A stretch of 64,000 bases of DNA from Duncaniella dubosii (lineage in GTDB: Bacteria > Bacteroidota > Bacteroidia > Bacteroidales > Muribaculaceae): NCBI RefSeq assembly GCF_004803915.1, contig NZ_CP039396.1, positions 1,798,001-1,862,000 of the forward strand. Direction: 5' to 3'. Both the position numbers and the translations under genes were made by a program. The notes under the pieces were generated by a model. The model did not search any database and was not told the origin of the DNA. It saw only the letters and a program-made list of their open reading frames with translations. Positions 44,396-55,661 of the stretch are shown here, in pieces (position 1 is the first letter of the stretch; each line of letters begins with the position of its first letter).

Positions 44396-46051
44396 CTAAA
44401 AATCAGCAGAGGTAGCGAAAAGTCCGATTGTTGTTCCCGTGAATCCTCCTGCCGAGGACGAGGTGAATGATGCGCTGATGCCGGATGCGAGTGTGTGGAT
44501 TTGTCCGTCGGCAATACGGAAGTCAAATGTGTATTTGCCGTCTTTGCATATCACTTTCAGCCCGACCGGTTTGCCGGCTGTATCGGCATTTGTCTCCGAC
44601 AGAATTTTTCCTCCCGGTTGCATGAGGCGTATATGACCTGGGCTGACTGCGAAGAATATCTGACGCTGTTCGGTCTTGACTATCAGAATTCCGGCTGCGT
44701 CGTTTGCCGTCGCATTACCGGGAATGGTGACCGTTGTGGAGGCTTCGAAATCATGATGCTGGATTCGGCGGCCGATATAGGCCGGAGTTTTGCCGGAACG
44801 GCTGTCGATTGGAGAGCATGTGAGCGTAAGGCCGTTGCCTGTGACAGCCTGTTCGGCAGGACTTCCCCAGAGTGACATCCATTCCGGGCGGAGTGTGACT
44901 GATGAAAAATCATCGCTCCAGTTGAAGTTTCCGGAATTGACAGCCTGTTGTGTCCCTATGCCGGGATGTTTTACAGTCGAGGCGACAGTGTCGAGGTTCT
45001 GTGTGATATAAGGGAATCCGTCGCGACTCCATCTGACCGGCAGCATGAAGGTCTCGCGACCGAGCTGTTCAGACCCGTTCATCCACGGGCGGCATCCGAG
45101 AAATACAGCCCACCATTTGCCGTCGTTGTCCTGAAATATGTCGGCATGGCCTGTGCATGTCACCGGTGTGGTTCGGTTTGGTTTCTGCAGACGTTGTGTC
45201 AGCATCGGGTTGCGGCTCCAGCGGCGGTATGGCCCCCATACGTTGTCGGCCTTGTAGCACACTTCGGAATGACACCAGCTTGTGCCCCCTTCAGCGGCAA
45301 GAAGATAGTAATTGCCGTCGATTTTATAGATGTGTGCTCCTTCGTTTCGTTCGAGCTGTTCTTCAGGGCCGACACCTTCTTCGCGGAATTTGCGTGGCTC
45401 TCCGATTGTCTTGCCTGTTTTAGTGTCAAACTCAATGATTGCAAGCGCGCGGTTGTTGCTCCATTTTACAGGGCTGTGTTCCTCTGCCTTGTGGACAATG
45501 TAGGCTTTGCCGTTATCGTCAAAGAAAAAGGACGGGTCTATGCCGTCGACATCTTCGAGCACGACAGGTTCGCTCCAAGGTCCTCTGGGATCTTTGGCCG
45601 TCACATAGAAATTTATAGAGCCTTTCTTGGTGACGCATGTGGTTATTACATAGAAAGTGTCGTTTTGTGGATTATAGCTTATGGCCGGGGCGTAGATTCC
45701 TCCTTTTCCGAGCGACTGCCCTTCGAGCCAAGGGAGCTGGGAGGGACGGGAAAGCACATTGCCGGCCTGTGTCCATGTCACAAGGTCTGTCGAATGGTAG
45801 ACAGGGACGCCGGGAAAATAACCGAATGTCGATGTGACAAGCCAATAGTCATTCCCTTTTTTAGCTACAGAGGGGTCTGAGGCCCATCCGCTTATGACGG
45901 GGTTGAAGTAGCCTCCGTCTGCCGGAAGTTTTGAAGGATTGTAATACTCGTCACGTCCGCTGTAATCGAAACGTTCGAAACGGGCTTTGGTCTGTGATGT
46001 GGCGTTGAACGCCATGGAAAACAACAATAATGCAGCTGCTATATTCTTCAT
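44396..46051 (-). CDS. Secreted glycoside hydrolase family 43 enzyme (xylosidase/arabinofuranosidase)
   Basis: A 551-residue protein with a signal peptide (cut after NATSQ, residue 20). The five-bladed propeller covers about residues 45-340 with the three GH43 carboxylates visible: Asp59 in GWASDPSV (base), Asp172 in GIDPSFFFDDNGKAY (pKa modulator) and Glu237 in ERNEGAHIYK (acid). A C-terminal beta-sandwich (about 360-551) carries WMSLWGSPAEQA and resembles the accessory domain of beta-xylosidases. It would release arabinose or xylose from plant polysaccharides and could feed the arabinose operon, but it is not in that operon. Confidence 0.92.
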   Translation of the reverse strand: MKNIAAALLLFSMAFNATSQTKARFERFDYSGRDEYYNPSKLPADGGYFNPVISGWASDPSVAKKGNDYWLVTSTFGYFPGVPVYHSTDLVTWTQAGNVLSRPSQLPWLEGQSLGKGGIYAPAISYNPQNDTFYVITTCVTKKGSINFYVTAKDPRGPWSEPVVLEDVDGIDPSFFFDDNGKAYIVHKAEEHSPVKWSNNRALAIIEFDTKTGKTIGEPRKFREEGVGPEEQLERNEGAHIYKIDGNYYLLAAEGGTSWCHSEVCYKADNVWGPYRRWSRNPMLTQRLQKPNRTTPVTCTGHADIFQDNDGKWWAVFLGCRPWMNGSEQLGRETFMLPVRWSRDGFPYITQNLDTVASTVKHPGIGTQQAVNSGNFNWSDDFSSVTLRPEWMSLWGSPAEQAVTGNGLTLTCSPIDSRSGKTPAYIGRRIQHHDFEASTTVTIPGNATANDAAGILIVKTEQRQIFFAVSPGHIRLMQPGGKILSETNADTAGKPVGLKVICKDGKYTFDFRIADGQIHTLASGISASFTSSSAGGFTGTTIGLFATSADF

Positions 46052-46109
46052 CGATGGTGAATATGGTGAAATTCGAGGTTAATCGTCGCGCACAAATGGC
46101 TACAGTTTA

Positions 46110-46117
46110 CAAAATTA
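46110..46117 (-). promoter_or_regulatory. Candidate -7 box for the GH43 gene
   Basis: TAATTTTG on the minus strand, 58 bp before the GH43 ATG, matches TAnnTTTG. No good -33 element. The rest of 46052-46403 holds only this and the guaA promoter. Confidence 0.4.
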
Positions 46118-46328
46118 CTCAAAAAACGCCATACAATCATTCGAGTAAATAGAATAATTCTGCTTTACGATTGTGAATCAATCACAATTATTGTTAGAGA
46201 AGCGGCTGTGCAGGCCGGATATGGCCGACGACGTAATGATGGCTGCCGTATTACCGTTCAGTGGGCGGCTGTCGTGATGTTTGGCCGCAGACTTAGCTTG
46301 CCGGTGTAAACAGCCGAGGAAAATCTCC

Positions 46329-46357
46329 TTGAAATTGAGAATAAATGTGTAACTTTG
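46329..46357 (+). promoter_or_regulatory. Promoter of guaA
   Basis: TTG (46329-46331), 18 bases and TAACTTTG (46350-46357) are close to consensus, 46 bp before the guaA ATG. Confidence 0.6.
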
Positions 46358-46403
46358 CACTCAGATTCAATCATTATCACCTTAATATCCCTCTTCCCAC
46401 ATT

Positions 46404-47927
46404 ATGCAGGAAAAGATTATTATTCTCGATTTCGGGTCGCAGACCACTCAGCTTATAGGGCGTAGAGTCCGCGAGCTCGGAGAGTATTGCGAGATTCTTC
46501 CTTACAACAAGTTCCCTTATGATGATCCGTCGGTTATCGGCGTGATTTTGTCGGGTTCGCCTTTCTCTGTCTATGACGACAAGGCGTTCAGAACCGAGCT
46601 TGACCGTCTGCGCGGTCATCTCCCTGTGCTCGGCATCTGCTATGGCGCTCAGTTCATCGCCTACACTTCGGGTGGCAGCGTCGAGCCTGCACCATCGCGT
46701 GAATACGGACGTGCGCATCTGACAAAGATTGACACGACAAGTCCGCTGTTCAAAAACATTCCGGTCGGGAGTCAGGTGTGGATGAGCCACGGCGACACCA
46801 TCACTTCGATTCCTGAGGGATTCAAGACCATAGCTTCAACCGACAAGGTTGCTATCGCAGCCTATCAGGTGGAAGGCGAACAGACTTGGGGCGTGCAGTT
46901 CCATCCAGAGGTCTATCATTCGGAACATGGCACTCAGCTGCTCCGCAATTTTGTCGTGGACATCTGTGGCGGCAAGCAGGACTGGACAGCCGAATCGTTT
47001 ATCGAAAGCACCGTTGCCCAGCTTAAAGAGCAGCTTGGCGACGATAAAGTTGTGCTTGGCCTTAGCGGCGGTGTCGACTCATCGGTGGCTGCCGTGCTTC
47101 TCAACCGTGCTATCGGCAAGAATCTCACCTGTATTTTCGTTGACCACGGAATGCTGCGTAAGAATGAATTCCGCAACGTGCTCCATGACTATGAGTGCCT
47201 TGGGCTGAACGTGGTCGGTGTTGATGCCTCAGAGAAGTTCTTCAGCGAGCTTGAAGGAGTGACAGAGCCTGAACGCAAGCGCAAGATTATCGGAAAGGGA
47301 TTCATAGATGTGTTTGATGCCGAAGCTCATAAAATCAAGGATGTGAAATGGCTGGCGCAGGGAACAATCTATCCTGACTGTATCGAAAGCCTTTCGATCA
47401 CCGGCACTACCATCAAGAGCCATCACAATGTGGGCGGACTTCCGGAAAAGATGAATCTGAAGCTTTGCGAGCCTTTGCGTCTGCTTTTCAAAGACGAGGT
47501 ACGTGCAGTGGGTCGTCAGCTTGGAATGCCTGAGCATCTGATTAAGCGCCATCCATTCCCCGGGCCGGGACTTGCAGTGCGTATTCTCGGTGACATCACG
47601 CCGGAAAAGGTACGTATACTTCAGGATGCCGACGATATTTTTATTCAGGGTCTCCGCGACTGGGATCTTTACGATAAAGTATGGCAGGCGGGCGCAATCC
47701 TGCTTCCTGTTCAGAGTGTCGGTGTGATGGGCGACGAACGTACCTACGAGCGTGCAATCGCTCTGCGTGCGGTTACATCAACTGACGCGATGACAGCCGA
47801 CTGGGCTCATCTCCCTTACGATTTCATGGCAAAGGTGAGCAACGATATCATCAATAAGGTGAAGGGAGTAAACCGTGTGTGCTACGACATCTCCTCAAAA
47901 CCACCGGCCACAATCGAATGGGAGTGA
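46404..47927 (+). CDS. guaA: GMP synthase (glutamine-hydrolysing)
   Basis: A 507-residue enzyme that aminates XMP to GMP. The N-terminal class I glutamine amidotransferase has Cys in LGICYGAQF (near residue 80) and His/Glu in [12 protein letters not shown] (near 167). The ATP-pyrophosphatase P-loop [16 protein letters not shown] lies near residue 218, and the C-terminal dimerisation domain ends in the standard [12 protein letters not shown]. Monocistronic, with its own terminator. Confidence 0.98.
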   Translation: MQEKIIILDFGSQTTQLIGRRVRELGEYCEILPYNKFPYDDPSVIGVILSGSPFSVYDDKAFRTELDRLRGHLPVLGICYGAQFIAYTSGGSVEPAPSREYGRAHLTKIDTTSPLFKNIPVGSQVWMSHGDTITSIPEGFKTIASTDKVAIAAYQVEGEQTWGVQFHPEVYHSEHGTQLLRNFVVDICGGKQDWTAESFIESTVAQLKEQLGDDKVVLGLSGGVDSSVAAVLLNRAIGKNLTCIFVDHGMLRKNEFRNVLHDYECLGLNVVGVDASEKFFSELEGVTEPERKRKIIGKGFIDVFDAEAHKIKDVKWLAQGTIYPDCIESLSITGTTIKSHHNVGGLPEKMNLKLCEPLRLLFKDEVRAVGRQLGMPEHLIKRHPFPGPGLAVRILGDITPEKVRILQDADDIFIQGLRDWDLYDKVWQAGAILLPVQSVGVMGDERTYERAIALRAVTSTDAMTADWAHLPYDFMAKVSNDIINKVKGVNRVCYDISSKPPATIEWE

Positions 47928-47958
47928 TAATTAGTTAATTTTCCAATATAATAGTTTT

Positions 47959-48000
47959 ATGGCCATGATTTTGCTAAAGGAATCATGGCCATTGTTTTGT
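47959..48000 (+). terminator. Terminator of guaA
   Basis: A 12-bp perfect stem (47959-47970 with 47981-47992, ATGGCCATGATT) is followed by TGTTTTGT. Confidence 0.85.
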
Positions 48001-48230
48001 AAGGATGTCGGGATAGTCGCAAACAGGGCATGTTTGTAATGCAAAGTCGTATATCGGAAGTCAGAGAAAAAAGGTGCGATTATATGGATGAAGATTGTAA
48101 AATGTTGCAATAATTATAATTTGTAACATTTTTGTAATTATTGTTATGGTGTTTAACGTATTGATTAATAGAGGTGTATCTATTTTGTAACAGAAATGAC
48201 ATTGAATTAATATATTTTTACATAAAGAAT

Positions 48231-48261
48231 CTTGACAGCGTCGATTTTCGTTGTAATTTTG
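48231..48261 (+). promoter_or_regulatory. Promoter of the ECF sigma factor gene
   Basis: CTTG at 48231-48234, 19 bases and TAATTTTG (48254-48261) fit the Bacteroidota consensus. It leaves a leader of about 90 bases before the ATG at 48357. Confidence 0.75.
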
Positions 48262-48356
48262 AAGTGTCAAACAAAAACAGACATCACAAAAGACCTATTA
48301 AATATATTCTTCTTCAAGAAATACAAGCAAGTTTAACACATTTAAACACAACGATT

Positions 48357-48860
48357 ATGGGAACTCAGGAATTTCAGAACAAGCTGATGAGCCTTCAAGG
48401 CAATCTTCTTAATTTTGCCTATATGCTCACCTCTAACCGAGACAATGCTTATGATCTGCTACAGGACACCACCCTGAAAGCCCTTGACAATGAAAGCAAA
48501 TATGTTGATAACACCAACTTCAAAGGCTGGGTTTTCACCATCATGCGCAACATTTTCATCAACAACTACCGTCGCGTGGCCCGTTCGGCTACCGTGATTG
48601 ACCAGACTGAAGATCTCTATCATCTGAATCTTTCTCAGGATTCCGGTCTTGAGACTCCCGAAGGTGCTTTCGGGGCAAACGAGATTTCAGATGCTATCAA
48701 CGAATTTCCCGACGAATACCGTATTCCGTTCTCAATGCACATAGCCGGCTATAAGTACAATGAAATCGCTGAGAAAATGAATCTCCCCCTCGGCACTGTC
48801 AAGAGCCGCATTTTCTTCGCGCGCAAAAAACTTCAGACGCGTTTCGCCGACTATCGTTGA
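48357..48860 (+). CDS. RNA polymerase sigma factor, ECF subfamily
   Basis: A 167-residue sigma-70 family protein. Region 2 is NLLNFAYMLTSNRDNAYDLL (residues 16-35) with FKGWVFTIMRNIFINNYRR, and region 4 is GYKYNEIAEKMNLPLGTVKS with IFFARKKLQ (near 132-160). The ATG at 48357 (MGTQEFQNKL) is preferred; the open frame upstream to 48174 crosses the promoter. No anti-sigma gene follows, unlike the sigma/anti-sigma pairs of SusCD loci, so it resembles the stand-alone ECF factors common in Bacteroidales. Confidence 0.92.
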   Translation: MGTQEFQNKLMSLQGNLLNFAYMLTSNRDNAYDLLQDTTLKALDNESKYVDNTNFKGWVFTIMRNIFINNYRRVARSATVIDQTEDLYHLNLSQDSGLETPEGAFGANEISDAINEFPDEYRIPFSMHIAGYKYNEIAEKMNLPLGTVKSRIFFARKKLQTRFADYR

Positions 48861-49060
48861 GCTTATACAAAGAATATATGGGTTTCCCGTAGAGATACGG
48901 TTTCAAATAAGATGTAAAAAAGACTGTTTTAGACTTGAATGTATTAAGGTATTGATTCTAAATAATTTGAATGATAAATAAGATAATAATAAATAAGATT
49001 GTTTCATGTTAAGGTATTGGTAATCTATACACTATTAAAACCACACGACTTATACATTGC

Positions 49061-49102
49061 AGCCTCGGAGATGTGACTTCTCCGAGGCTGTATGCTTTTT
49101 TA
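49061..49102 (+). terminator. Terminator between the sigma factor gene and leuB
   Basis: AGCCTCGGAG (49061-49070) pairs with 49080-49089, followed by TATGCTTTTTTAG. A second GC-rich hairpin (AGCCCCG at 49102-49108 with 49118-49124) follows at once and faces the convergent leuB transcript. Confidence 0.8.
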
Positions 49103-49136
49103 GCCCCGGGTTTTATTCGGGGCTTGTGTTAAGTGT

Positions 49137-50198
49137 CTATGCGTTTTTTATGAAGTCGACAATCCATTGGCCGACAGTGTCTGTGCCGTATGTCGCGCCG
49201 CCTTCAACCTGTATTTCAGGAGTGCGGACGTTGGCGTCGAGCGATGCGTTGACAGCTTTGCGGATCAGTTCGCCTTCTTCTTTAAGATTAAAATATTCAA
49301 AGAGCATTGCGACCGAAAGAATCTGGGCAAGGGGGTTGGCGATGTTCTTGCCTTTTGCCTGTGGCCAAGAACCGTGGATCGGCTCGAATACAGGTGTCTT
49401 TTCGCCGGTCGAAGCAGATGGGAGAAGACCCATCGAACCTGAGATTACAGAGCCTTCGTCAGTGAGGATATCGCCGAAGGTGTTTTCAGTCACCATAACG
49501 TCAAAGAATCGCGGTTCCTGAATCATGCGCATGGCGGCATTGTCGACATACATGAAATCGGTCGTTACGTCGGGGTATTGCAGAGCGATTTCCTGTGCGA
49601 TTTTACGCCATAGGCGCGAAGATGCGAGGACGTTCGCCTTGTCGACTACAGTCAGATGCTTACGGCGGCGGCGTGCATAATTGTAGGCCACATGAAGAAT
49701 GCGTTCGATTTCCGGGCGGCTGTAGGCATTGGTGTCATATGCACGGTCGTTGTCCTCGTATTTCTCCCCGAAATACATACCGCCTGTCAGTTCGCGGATG
49801 CAGATGAAATCAGCTCCTTCAACGAGTTTCGGACGCAGAGGCGATTTGTGGATGAGGCACTTGAAAGTCTCTACCGGACGGATATTGGCGAAAAGACCGA
49901 GCTTCTTGCGCATGGCGAGCAGACCTTGCTCGGGACGGACCTTTGCGTTGGGATTGTTGTCAAATTTCGGGTCGCCGATAGCCGAGAAAAGCACTGCGTC
50001 AGCCCAGAGACAGGTCTCGAATGTGTCTTCTGGAAATGGATTGCCTACCTTGTCAATGGCATCTGCGCCACAGACTGCATAGCGATATTCGACATTGTGG
50101 CCGAATTTTTCGCATACGGCTGTCATTACATCAACTCCCTGACGGGATATTTCCGGACCTATACCGTCGCCCGGAAGGACTGCTATTTTCAGATTCAT
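49137..50198 (-). CDS. leuB: 3-isopropylmalate dehydrogenase
   Basis: A 353-residue NAD+-dependent enzyme for the third step of leucine synthesis. The N-terminus [20 protein letters not shown], the Arg-rich substrate segment and [15 protein letters not shown] are typical. The metal site Asp residues lie in [12 protein letters not shown] and [19 protein letters not shown], and the nucleotide region is [20 protein letters not shown]. Last gene of the leu operon, 22 bp after the synthase-like gene. Confidence 0.97.
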   Translation of the reverse strand: MNLKIAVLPGDGIGPEISRQGVDVMTAVCEKFGHNVEYRYAVCGADAIDKVGNPFPEDTFETCLWADAVLFSAIGDPKFDNNPNAKVRPEQGLLAMRKKLGLFANIRPVETFKCLIHKSPLRPKLVEGADFICIRELTGGMYFGEKYEDNDRAYDTNAYSRPEIERILHVAYNYARRRRKHLTVVDKANVLASSRLWRKIAQEIALQYPDVTTDFMYVDNAAMRMIQEPRFFDVMVTENTFGDILTDEGSVISGSMGLLPSASTGEKTPVFEPIHGSWPQAKGKNIANPLAQILSVAMLFEYFNLKEEGELIRKAVNASLDANVRTPEIQVEGGATYGTDTVGQWIVDFIKNA

Positions 50199-50220
50199 AA
50201 TATCGTTGGATTATTTTATT

Positions 50221-51771
50221 TCATGATTGTTTTACAGATGCCTGTTCCTGTGGGTTCAGGGTCTCGATCAGGTTGAGCATCTTGACTGTTGCCTGAATCG
50301 CGGCTTCGGTCTGGTCGGGATCAAGGCCTCTCGTCTTGAACACGTTTCCATCGAAATCCCATGTGATGGTTGTATGGACAAGGGCATCGGTCTTTCCACC
50401 GGGCGGGATATTGACGGAGTAGTTGACCAATGTCGGGAATGAACGTTGCAGTTTGCCGGTGTAGATGCTGCGTACCGCGCGCATGAACGCGTCAAACTGA
50501 CCGTCGCCGACGGCCGATTCCTGAAACTCGGCTTCTCCGACCACGAGTTTGACAGTAGCGGTCGGGCGCAGCCCTTGTGAAAGAGTCAGTGCATAGTTGT
50601 CAACACGGACATTCGACGGGAGGGTTTCATGTTTCAGAACGTCGGCAATGATGAAAGGCAGATCGCCTTGTGTGACAATCTCTTTCTTGTCGCCGAGGCT
50701 TATGATGCGGTCGGTCACCTTGCGGATGTCGTCGTCAGACAGCTCTATGCCGAGCGCTTCGAGATTCTTTTTTATGTTGGCCTTTCCAGACGTCTTTCCG
50801 AGGGCATATTCGCGCTCGCGCCCGAAACGTTCGGGGAGGAGTTCGTTGAAATAGAGCTGGCTTTTGTTGTCGCCGTCGGCGTGGACTCCTGCGCATTGCG
50901 TGAACACGCTGTCACCGATAATCGGTTTGTTTGGGGGCACGAGTATTCCTGAGAAGGATTCGACGATGTGGCTCACCTTATTGATTTTACTTTCGTCGAT
51001 ATCGGTCGTGTCGCCAAGCTGATCGTGGATGACTGCTACTGTGCTTGACAGCGTTGCGTTACCCGCACGTTCACCAAGCCCGTTGATGGTGCAGTGAACA
51101 CCTTTTGCACCTCCTTTTATGGCCGCGAACACGTTGGCTGTCGCCAGATCGTAGTCGTTATGGGCATGGAAGTCGAAGTGGAGGCGGGGATAATATTTTA
51201 CGATAGTATGTATGTACGACAGTGTGTCATACGGATTAAGTATGCCTAAAGTGTCGGGCAGCATGAAGCGTTTTATCGGTAGGTCTTTGATGGCTTCCAT
51301 CAGAGCGAAAACATAGTCGCGCGAGTGTTTCATGCCGTTTGACCAGTCTTCAAGATATATGTTTACGTCAAGTCCGGCTTCACGGACTCTTGCGACCTCT
51401 GCCGCGATGGTGGTGAAATGCTCTTCAGGGTTTTGCTTGAGTTGAAGGCGGCAATGCTTTTCAGAGCCTTTTGCGAGAAGGTTGATCACACGTCCGCCGA
51501 CCTCCTGAATCCAGCTGACTGATTTTCCACCGTCAAGGAAGCCAAGCACTTCGATGCGGTCGAGATAGCCCGTGCGTGCGGCCCATGCACAGACCTTGCG
51601 CACCGTATCGCGCTCGCCGTCCGAAACACGTGCGGAGGCAATCTCGATACGGGGCACATGAAGTTCCTGTAGCAGCAGGCGGGTGATGGCAAGTTTTTCG
51701 GAGGTCGAGAACGACACTCCTGATGTTTGTTCTCCGTCACGGAGAGTTGTATCCATTATTTCAACATACAT
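50221..51771 (-). CDS. Second alpha-isopropylmalate-synthase-family enzyme (citramalate-synthase-like)
   Basis: A 516-residue DRE-TIM metallolyase. The DRE motif is at the N-terminus ([18 protein letters not shown], residues 5-22), and the metal-binding His pair is in LHFDFHAHNDYDLATANVFA. TINGLGERAGNATLS follows. The C-terminal LeuA-dimer regulatory domain (about 385-500) begins after a linker. A true LeuA is encoded upstream in the same operon, so this is a paralogue. In Bacteroidales leu operons such a gene commonly sits between leuD and leuB. Citramalate synthesis for isoleucine is the leading idea, homocitrate-like chemistry less likely. Sequence alone does not settle the substrate. Confidence 0.82.
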   Translation of the reverse strand: MYVEIMDTTLRDGEQTSGVSFSTSEKLAITRLLLQELHVPRIEIASARVSDGERDTVRKVCAWAARTGYLDRIEVLGFLDGGKSVSWIQEVGGRVINLLAKGSEKHCRLQLKQNPEEHFTTIAAEVARVREAGLDVNIYLEDWSNGMKHSRDYVFALMEAIKDLPIKRFMLPDTLGILNPYDTLSYIHTIVKYYPRLHFDFHAHNDYDLATANVFAAIKGGAKGVHCTINGLGERAGNATLSSTVAVIHDQLGDTTDIDESKINKVSHIVESFSGILVPPNKPIIGDSVFTQCAGVHADGDNKSQLYFNELLPERFGREREYALGKTSGKANIKKNLEALGIELSDDDIRKVTDRIISLGDKKEIVTQGDLPFIIADVLKHETLPSNVRVDNYALTLSQGLRPTATVKLVVGEAEFQESAVGDGQFDAFMRAVRSIYTGKLQRSFPTLVNYSVNIPPGGKTDALVHTTITWDFDGNVFKTRGLDPDQTEAAIQATVKMLNLIETLNPQEQASVKQS

Positions 51772-51843
51772 GCCGGTTTCGTGTGGTGCTTATATATAAT
51801 GAGGACTATGTGTGGTTTAAAGGTGTTGAGGGGATGAGGGTGT

Positions 51844-52431
51844 TCAGCGTGCTGCTTCCCATGCTTCGATGTCTGCTTTTTTTGAAAGGAGATATTCGAT
51901 ATCGTCAAGACCTTCTGAAAGGCATTGTTTCTTGTAGGCGTTGATATCGAATTTTTCGCTTTTACCTGTCGCAAGGTTCGTGATTGTCTGTGAAGGGAGG
52001 TCGACTTTGACTTCTGTGCGCGGATCAGAAGCGATTGATTCGAAGAGCTCAGCAAGGAACGGTTCGCTGACGACGACAGGAAGCACAAAGTTGTTCAGTT
52101 CGTTGTTTTTGTGAATGTCGGCAAAGAAGCTTGAGACAACTACGCGGAAGCCGTAGTCGTGGATGGCCCAAGCGGCGTGTTCGCGGCTCGAACCTGATCC
52201 GAAATTCTTGCCTGCGACGAGTATGCAACCAGAATATGTGGGGTCGTTGAGCACGAAATCCTTTATGGGATTGCCTTCCTTGTCATAGCGCCAGTCGCGG
52301 AAGAGATTGTCGCCGAAACCTTCGCGCGAGGTGGCTTTAAGGAAGCGTGCAGGTATGATCTGGTCGGTGTCCACGTTTTCCATCGGGAGTGGGACACATG
52401 TTGAAACTATGGTGGTGAATTTTTCTTTCAT
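51844..52431 (-). CDS. leuD: 3-isopropylmalate dehydratase small subunit
   Basis: A 195-residue swivel-domain subunit that pairs with LeuC to isomerise 2- to 3-isopropylmalate. [15 protein letters not shown] (residues 19-33) and [20 protein letters not shown] (near 75), the latter with the active-site Ser/Arg, are strictly family-like. Length is standard. It starts 26 bp after the leuC stop. Confidence 0.97.
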   Translation of the reverse strand: MKEKFTTIVSTCVPLPMENVDTDQIIPARFLKATSREGFGDNLFRDWRYDKEGNPIKDFVLNDPTYSGCILVAGKNFGSGSSREHAAWAIHDYGFRVVVSSFFADIHKNNELNNFVLPVVVSEPFLAELFESIASDPRTEVKVDLPSQTITNLATGKSEKFDINAYKKQCLSEGLDDIEYLLSKKADIEAWEAAR

Positions 52432-52456
52432 GATTCGTTGGCTTGATGGACGTGGT

Positions 52457-53851
52457 TTAGACAGTGCGGGGATCGGTGAGCACTCCTGTGACGGCTGAGG
52501 CTGCGGCTACGAGCGGACCGGCAAGTATTGTGCGTGCTCCGGGGCCTTGACGGCCTTCGAAATTGCGGTTTGATGTCGATACGGCCAGTTTGCCGGCAGG
52601 AACCTTGTCTTCATTCATGGCGAGGCATGCCGAGCATCCGGGCTGACGGATTTCAAATCCGGCTTCTTCAAGAATTTTGTCCAAGCCTTCTTCGCGTATT
52701 TGTGCGTCGACTTTCCAAGAGCCGGGTACGAGCCACGCTGTAATTCCGGGGGCTTTCTTTTTACCTTTGACAAAGTTGGCGAATGCGCGGAAATCCTCGA
52801 TTCGTCCGTTGGTGCAGCTTCCGAGGAAAACATAGTCTACGGGAGTGCCTGCAAGAACCTGTCCGACCTTGAATCCCATGTAGTCAAGTGACTTTTCATA
52901 CGAAATCTTTCCAGCCTCGTCTTCCGGGTCGGGAGCCGGGATCGGGTCATTGATGCCGATACCCATGCCGGGGTTTGTTCCGAAAGTTATGCGTGGCTCG
53001 ATATCGGCCGCGTCAAAGTTGATTTCGCGGTCAAATTCAGCATCGGGATCTGAAGGCAACGTGCGCCAATAGGCTACGGCTTTTTCCCAATCCTCGCCTT
53101 TGGGGGCGAATTCGCGGCCCTTGACGTAGGCAAATGTCGTTTCGTCGGGGGCTATCATGCCTCCGCGCGCTCCCATTTCGATAGAGAGATTGCAGACGGT
53201 CATGCGTTCTTCCATAGAGAGATTGCGGATTGTATCGCCGGCATATTCTACGAAGTAGCCGGTAGCACCGCCGGTAGTCATTTTCGCGATGATGTAGAGC
53301 GCGATGTCTTTGGCTGTTACTCCTGGACGGAGTGTGCCATTGACATTTATACGCATTGTCTTAGGTTTGGGCTGGAGTATGCACTGGGATGCGAGCACCA
53401 TTTCAACTTCGCTTGTGCCGATGCCGAATGCCACTGCTCCGAATGCTCCGTGGGTCGAGGTGTGGCTGTCGCCGCATACGATTGTGTAGCCCGGAAGGGT
53501 CAGACCGTTTTCAGGTCCGATTACATGTATGATACCGTTTTTCGGATGACCGAGACCAAAGAGGGTGACACCGAACTCATTCGCATTGCGGGTCAGAGTC
53601 TCGACCTGATTGCGCGACACAGGGTCGGCTATCGGTTTGTCCTGATTGAGTGTGGGGATATTATGGTCGGGAGAGCAGAATGTCTTTTCCGGGCGGAACA
53701 CCTTGAGGCCGCGTGTGCGCAGTCCTTCAAAAGCCTGAGGACTGGTGACCTCGTGGCAATAGTGGCGGTCGATATAGAGTTGAGAGGGGCCGCCTTCGAT
53801 GTTGTTGACAACGTGTGCGTCCCAGATTTTGTCAAAAAGAGTTTTACCCAT
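52457..53851 (-). CDS. leuC: 3-isopropylmalate dehydratase large subunit
   Basis: A 464-residue aconitase-family subunit holding a [4Fe-4S] cluster. The three ligand cysteines lie in [17 protein letters not shown] and [14 protein letters not shown]. The N-terminus [15 protein letters not shown] and [20 protein letters not shown] (spelled [11 protein letters not shown] here) confirm LeuC. It follows leuA by 48 bp. Confidence 0.97.
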   Translation of the reverse strand: MGKTLFDKIWDAHVVNNIEGGPSQLYIDRHYCHEVTSPQAFEGLRTRGLKVFRPEKTFCSPDHNIPTLNQDKPIADPVSRNQVETLTRNANEFGVTLFGLGHPKNGIIHVIGPENGLTLPGYTIVCGDSHTSTHGAFGAVAFGIGTSEVEMVLASQCILQPKPKTMRINVNGTLRPGVTAKDIALYIIAKMTTGGATGYFVEYAGDTIRNLSMEERMTVCNLSIEMGARGGMIAPDETTFAYVKGREFAPKGEDWEKAVAYWRTLPSDPDAEFDREINFDAADIEPRITFGTNPGMGIGINDPIPAPDPEDEAGKISYEKSLDYMGFKVGQVLAGTPVDYVFLGSCTNGRIEDFRAFANFVKGKKKAPGITAWLVPGSWKVDAQIREEGLDKILEEAGFEIRQPGCSACLAMNEDKVPAGKLAVSTSNRNFEGRQGPGARTILAGPLVAAASAVTGVLTDPRTV

Positions 53852-53899
53852 GATGAGCGTATGGTAGTCGTGTGTAAATGATTGTTGACTGATGGTTGT

Positions 53900-55396
53900 T
53901 TAGCGTACAAACTTGTTGATAGCGTCGATAAATGCCTCGGCACTGGCTGCGACGATGTCGGTATTGGCCGAGAACCCGTAGTAGGGCGTTCCTTCGTGCT
54001 CGACGGTCATGTGGACCTTGCCCACATCATTGCTTCCCTTGTTGATGGCTTGGATGAGGAATTCCTTGACGAGCATCTTGCGGTGGATGATGAGCTTGAT
54101 GGCGCTGATTGCGGCATCGACAGGGCCGTTGCCTGAAGCGCATGCTTCGAATTTCTCGCCTGCGATGTCAAGCCCCACGCTTGCAACCGAATGTACGCCA
54201 ATGCCGCTTGTCACCTGCAGGAAGTCAAGTTTGATGCGGTTGAGAGCCTTGCGGTGTGCGCCGGCAATCATGAGCACGTCGTCATCGTTGATTTCTTTCT
54301 TGCGGTCGGCGAGTTTCAGGAACGCTTCGTATGCTTTGTCGAGATCGGCGGGTGAAAGTTCGATGCCAAGTACATGGAGACGGTGTTTTAGAGCCGCACG
54401 TCCGCTGCGGGCTGTGAGAACGATAGAGTTTTCATCGATGCCGACATCCTTAGGATCGATGATTTCATAGCTTTCACGGTTCTTGAGCACGCCGTCCTGA
54501 TGTATGCCCGACGAGTGGGCGAATGCATTCCGGCCGACAATCGCCTTGTTGGGCTGTACCGGCATGTTCATGAGGCTCGACACCATGCGGCTGATACCTG
54601 TGATTTTGGTCGCGTTGATGTTGGTGTCGATTCCGAGGTCTTTGTGAGAGCGGAATGTCATTACCACTTCTTCGAGCGACGTGTTGCCTGCGCGTTCGCC
54701 GATGCCGTTGATGGTTACTTCTGCCTGACGCGCACCGTTGACGATTCCTGTGACGGTGTTGGCCGTGGCCATTCCGAGGTCGTTGTGGCAGTGTGTGGCT
54801 ATGACAACCTTATCAATTCCCTCCACATTATCGATGAGATATTTGATTTTTGCACCGAATTCTGATGGCAGGCAATAGCCGGTGGTGTCGGGAATATTGA
54901 TGACAGTCGCTCCTGCACGGATTACCGCTTCGACAACCCGGGCGAGATATTCGTTTTCGGTTCGTCCGGCATCCTCTGCATAGAACTGCACGTCTTCGAC
55001 AAATTTCTTTGCGAATGACACCGCTCCCACCGCGCGTTCGAGAATGTCGTCGCGAGTTGAGTTGAATTTATACTTTATATGGTAGTCCGATGTGCCGATA
55101 CCGGTGTGGATTCGCGGATGTTTTGCATATTTTAGTGCCTCCGCAGCTACTCGAATGTCGTTTTCGACGGCGCGTGTGAGCGCGCAGATGGTCGGCCATG
55201 TAACTGCCTTGGAAATTTCGACGACTGAATTGAAGTCACCGGGGCTCGACACTGGGAATCCGGCTTCAATGACGTCGACTCCGAGAGCCTCAAGCGCCTT
55301 GGCAACTTCAATTTTTTCTACTGTATTGAGCTGACAACCGGGCACTTGCTCTCCATCGCGAAGTGTCGTGTCAAAGATAAAAAGCCTGTCACTCAT
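53900..55396 (-). CDS. leuA: 2-isopropylmalate synthase
   Basis: A 498-residue enzyme that commits 2-oxoisovalerate and acetyl-CoA to leucine. [16 protein letters not shown] (residues 9-24), [17 protein letters not shown], the metal-site [20 protein letters not shown], and [17 protein letters not shown] are typical, with the regulatory leucine-binding domain from about residue 390. First gene of the operon leuA-leuC-leuD-synthase homologue-leuB. No leucine-rich leader peptide was seen in the 90-base leader, so control by attenuation is not evident. Confidence 0.96.
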   Translation of the reverse strand: MSDRLFIFDTTLRDGEQVPGCQLNTVEKIEVAKALEALGVDVIEAGFPVSSPGDFNSVVEISKAVTWPTICALTRAVENDIRVAAEALKYAKHPRIHTGIGTSDYHIKYKFNSTRDDILERAVGAVSFAKKFVEDVQFYAEDAGRTENEYLARVVEAVIRAGATVINIPDTTGYCLPSEFGAKIKYLIDNVEGIDKVVIATHCHNDLGMATANTVTGIVNGARQAEVTINGIGERAGNTSLEEVVMTFRSHKDLGIDTNINATKITGISRMVSSLMNMPVQPNKAIVGRNAFAHSSGIHQDGVLKNRESYEIIDPKDVGIDENSIVLTARSGRAALKHRLHVLGIELSPADLDKAYEAFLKLADRKKEINDDDVLMIAGAHRKALNRIKLDFLQVTSGIGVHSVASVGLDIAGEKFEACASGNGPVDAAISAIKLIIHRKMLVKEFLIQAINKGSNDVGKVHMTVEHEGTPYYGFSANTDIVAASAEAFIDAINKFVR

Positions 55397-55495
55397 ATAT
55401 TCGGATATATATTATTGTATTTTTGTGTGGATGTTTTATTGGAAACTTGACCTAAAACGAAGTTCTTGCATGAGGAGAATGGAGGCGATTGGCTA

Positions 55496-55526
55496 CAAAG
55501 TTACAAATTATTTATAAACCATGCAA
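55496..55526 (-). promoter_or_regulatory. Promoter of the leu operon
   Basis: On the minus strand TTG (55526-55524), 20 bases, TAACTTTG (55503-55496) fit the Bacteroidota consensus about 100 bp before the leuA ATG. Confidence 0.65.
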
Positions 55527-55661
55527 TAAAATTATAATTTTAACTGATTTGGGCTTTAAATAGTGGCGAATCGAAAGGCGGGGCTTGCGTGCGAAGGTAA
55601 GATGCGGTCGGCCTGTGGCGTTTTGAGCTATGTCGTTTTAATAATTGTTAATTATAGAATG

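Noticed and set aside
44948..45880. Plus-strand frame of 310 codons opposite the GH43 gene
   Set aside because: Antisense shadow of a gene with all three catalytic residues on the other strand.
55397..55490. Leucine attenuator with a leader peptide before leuA
   Set aside because: The only short frame (MQELRFRSSFQ) has a single Leu codon and no terminator/antiterminator pair was seen.
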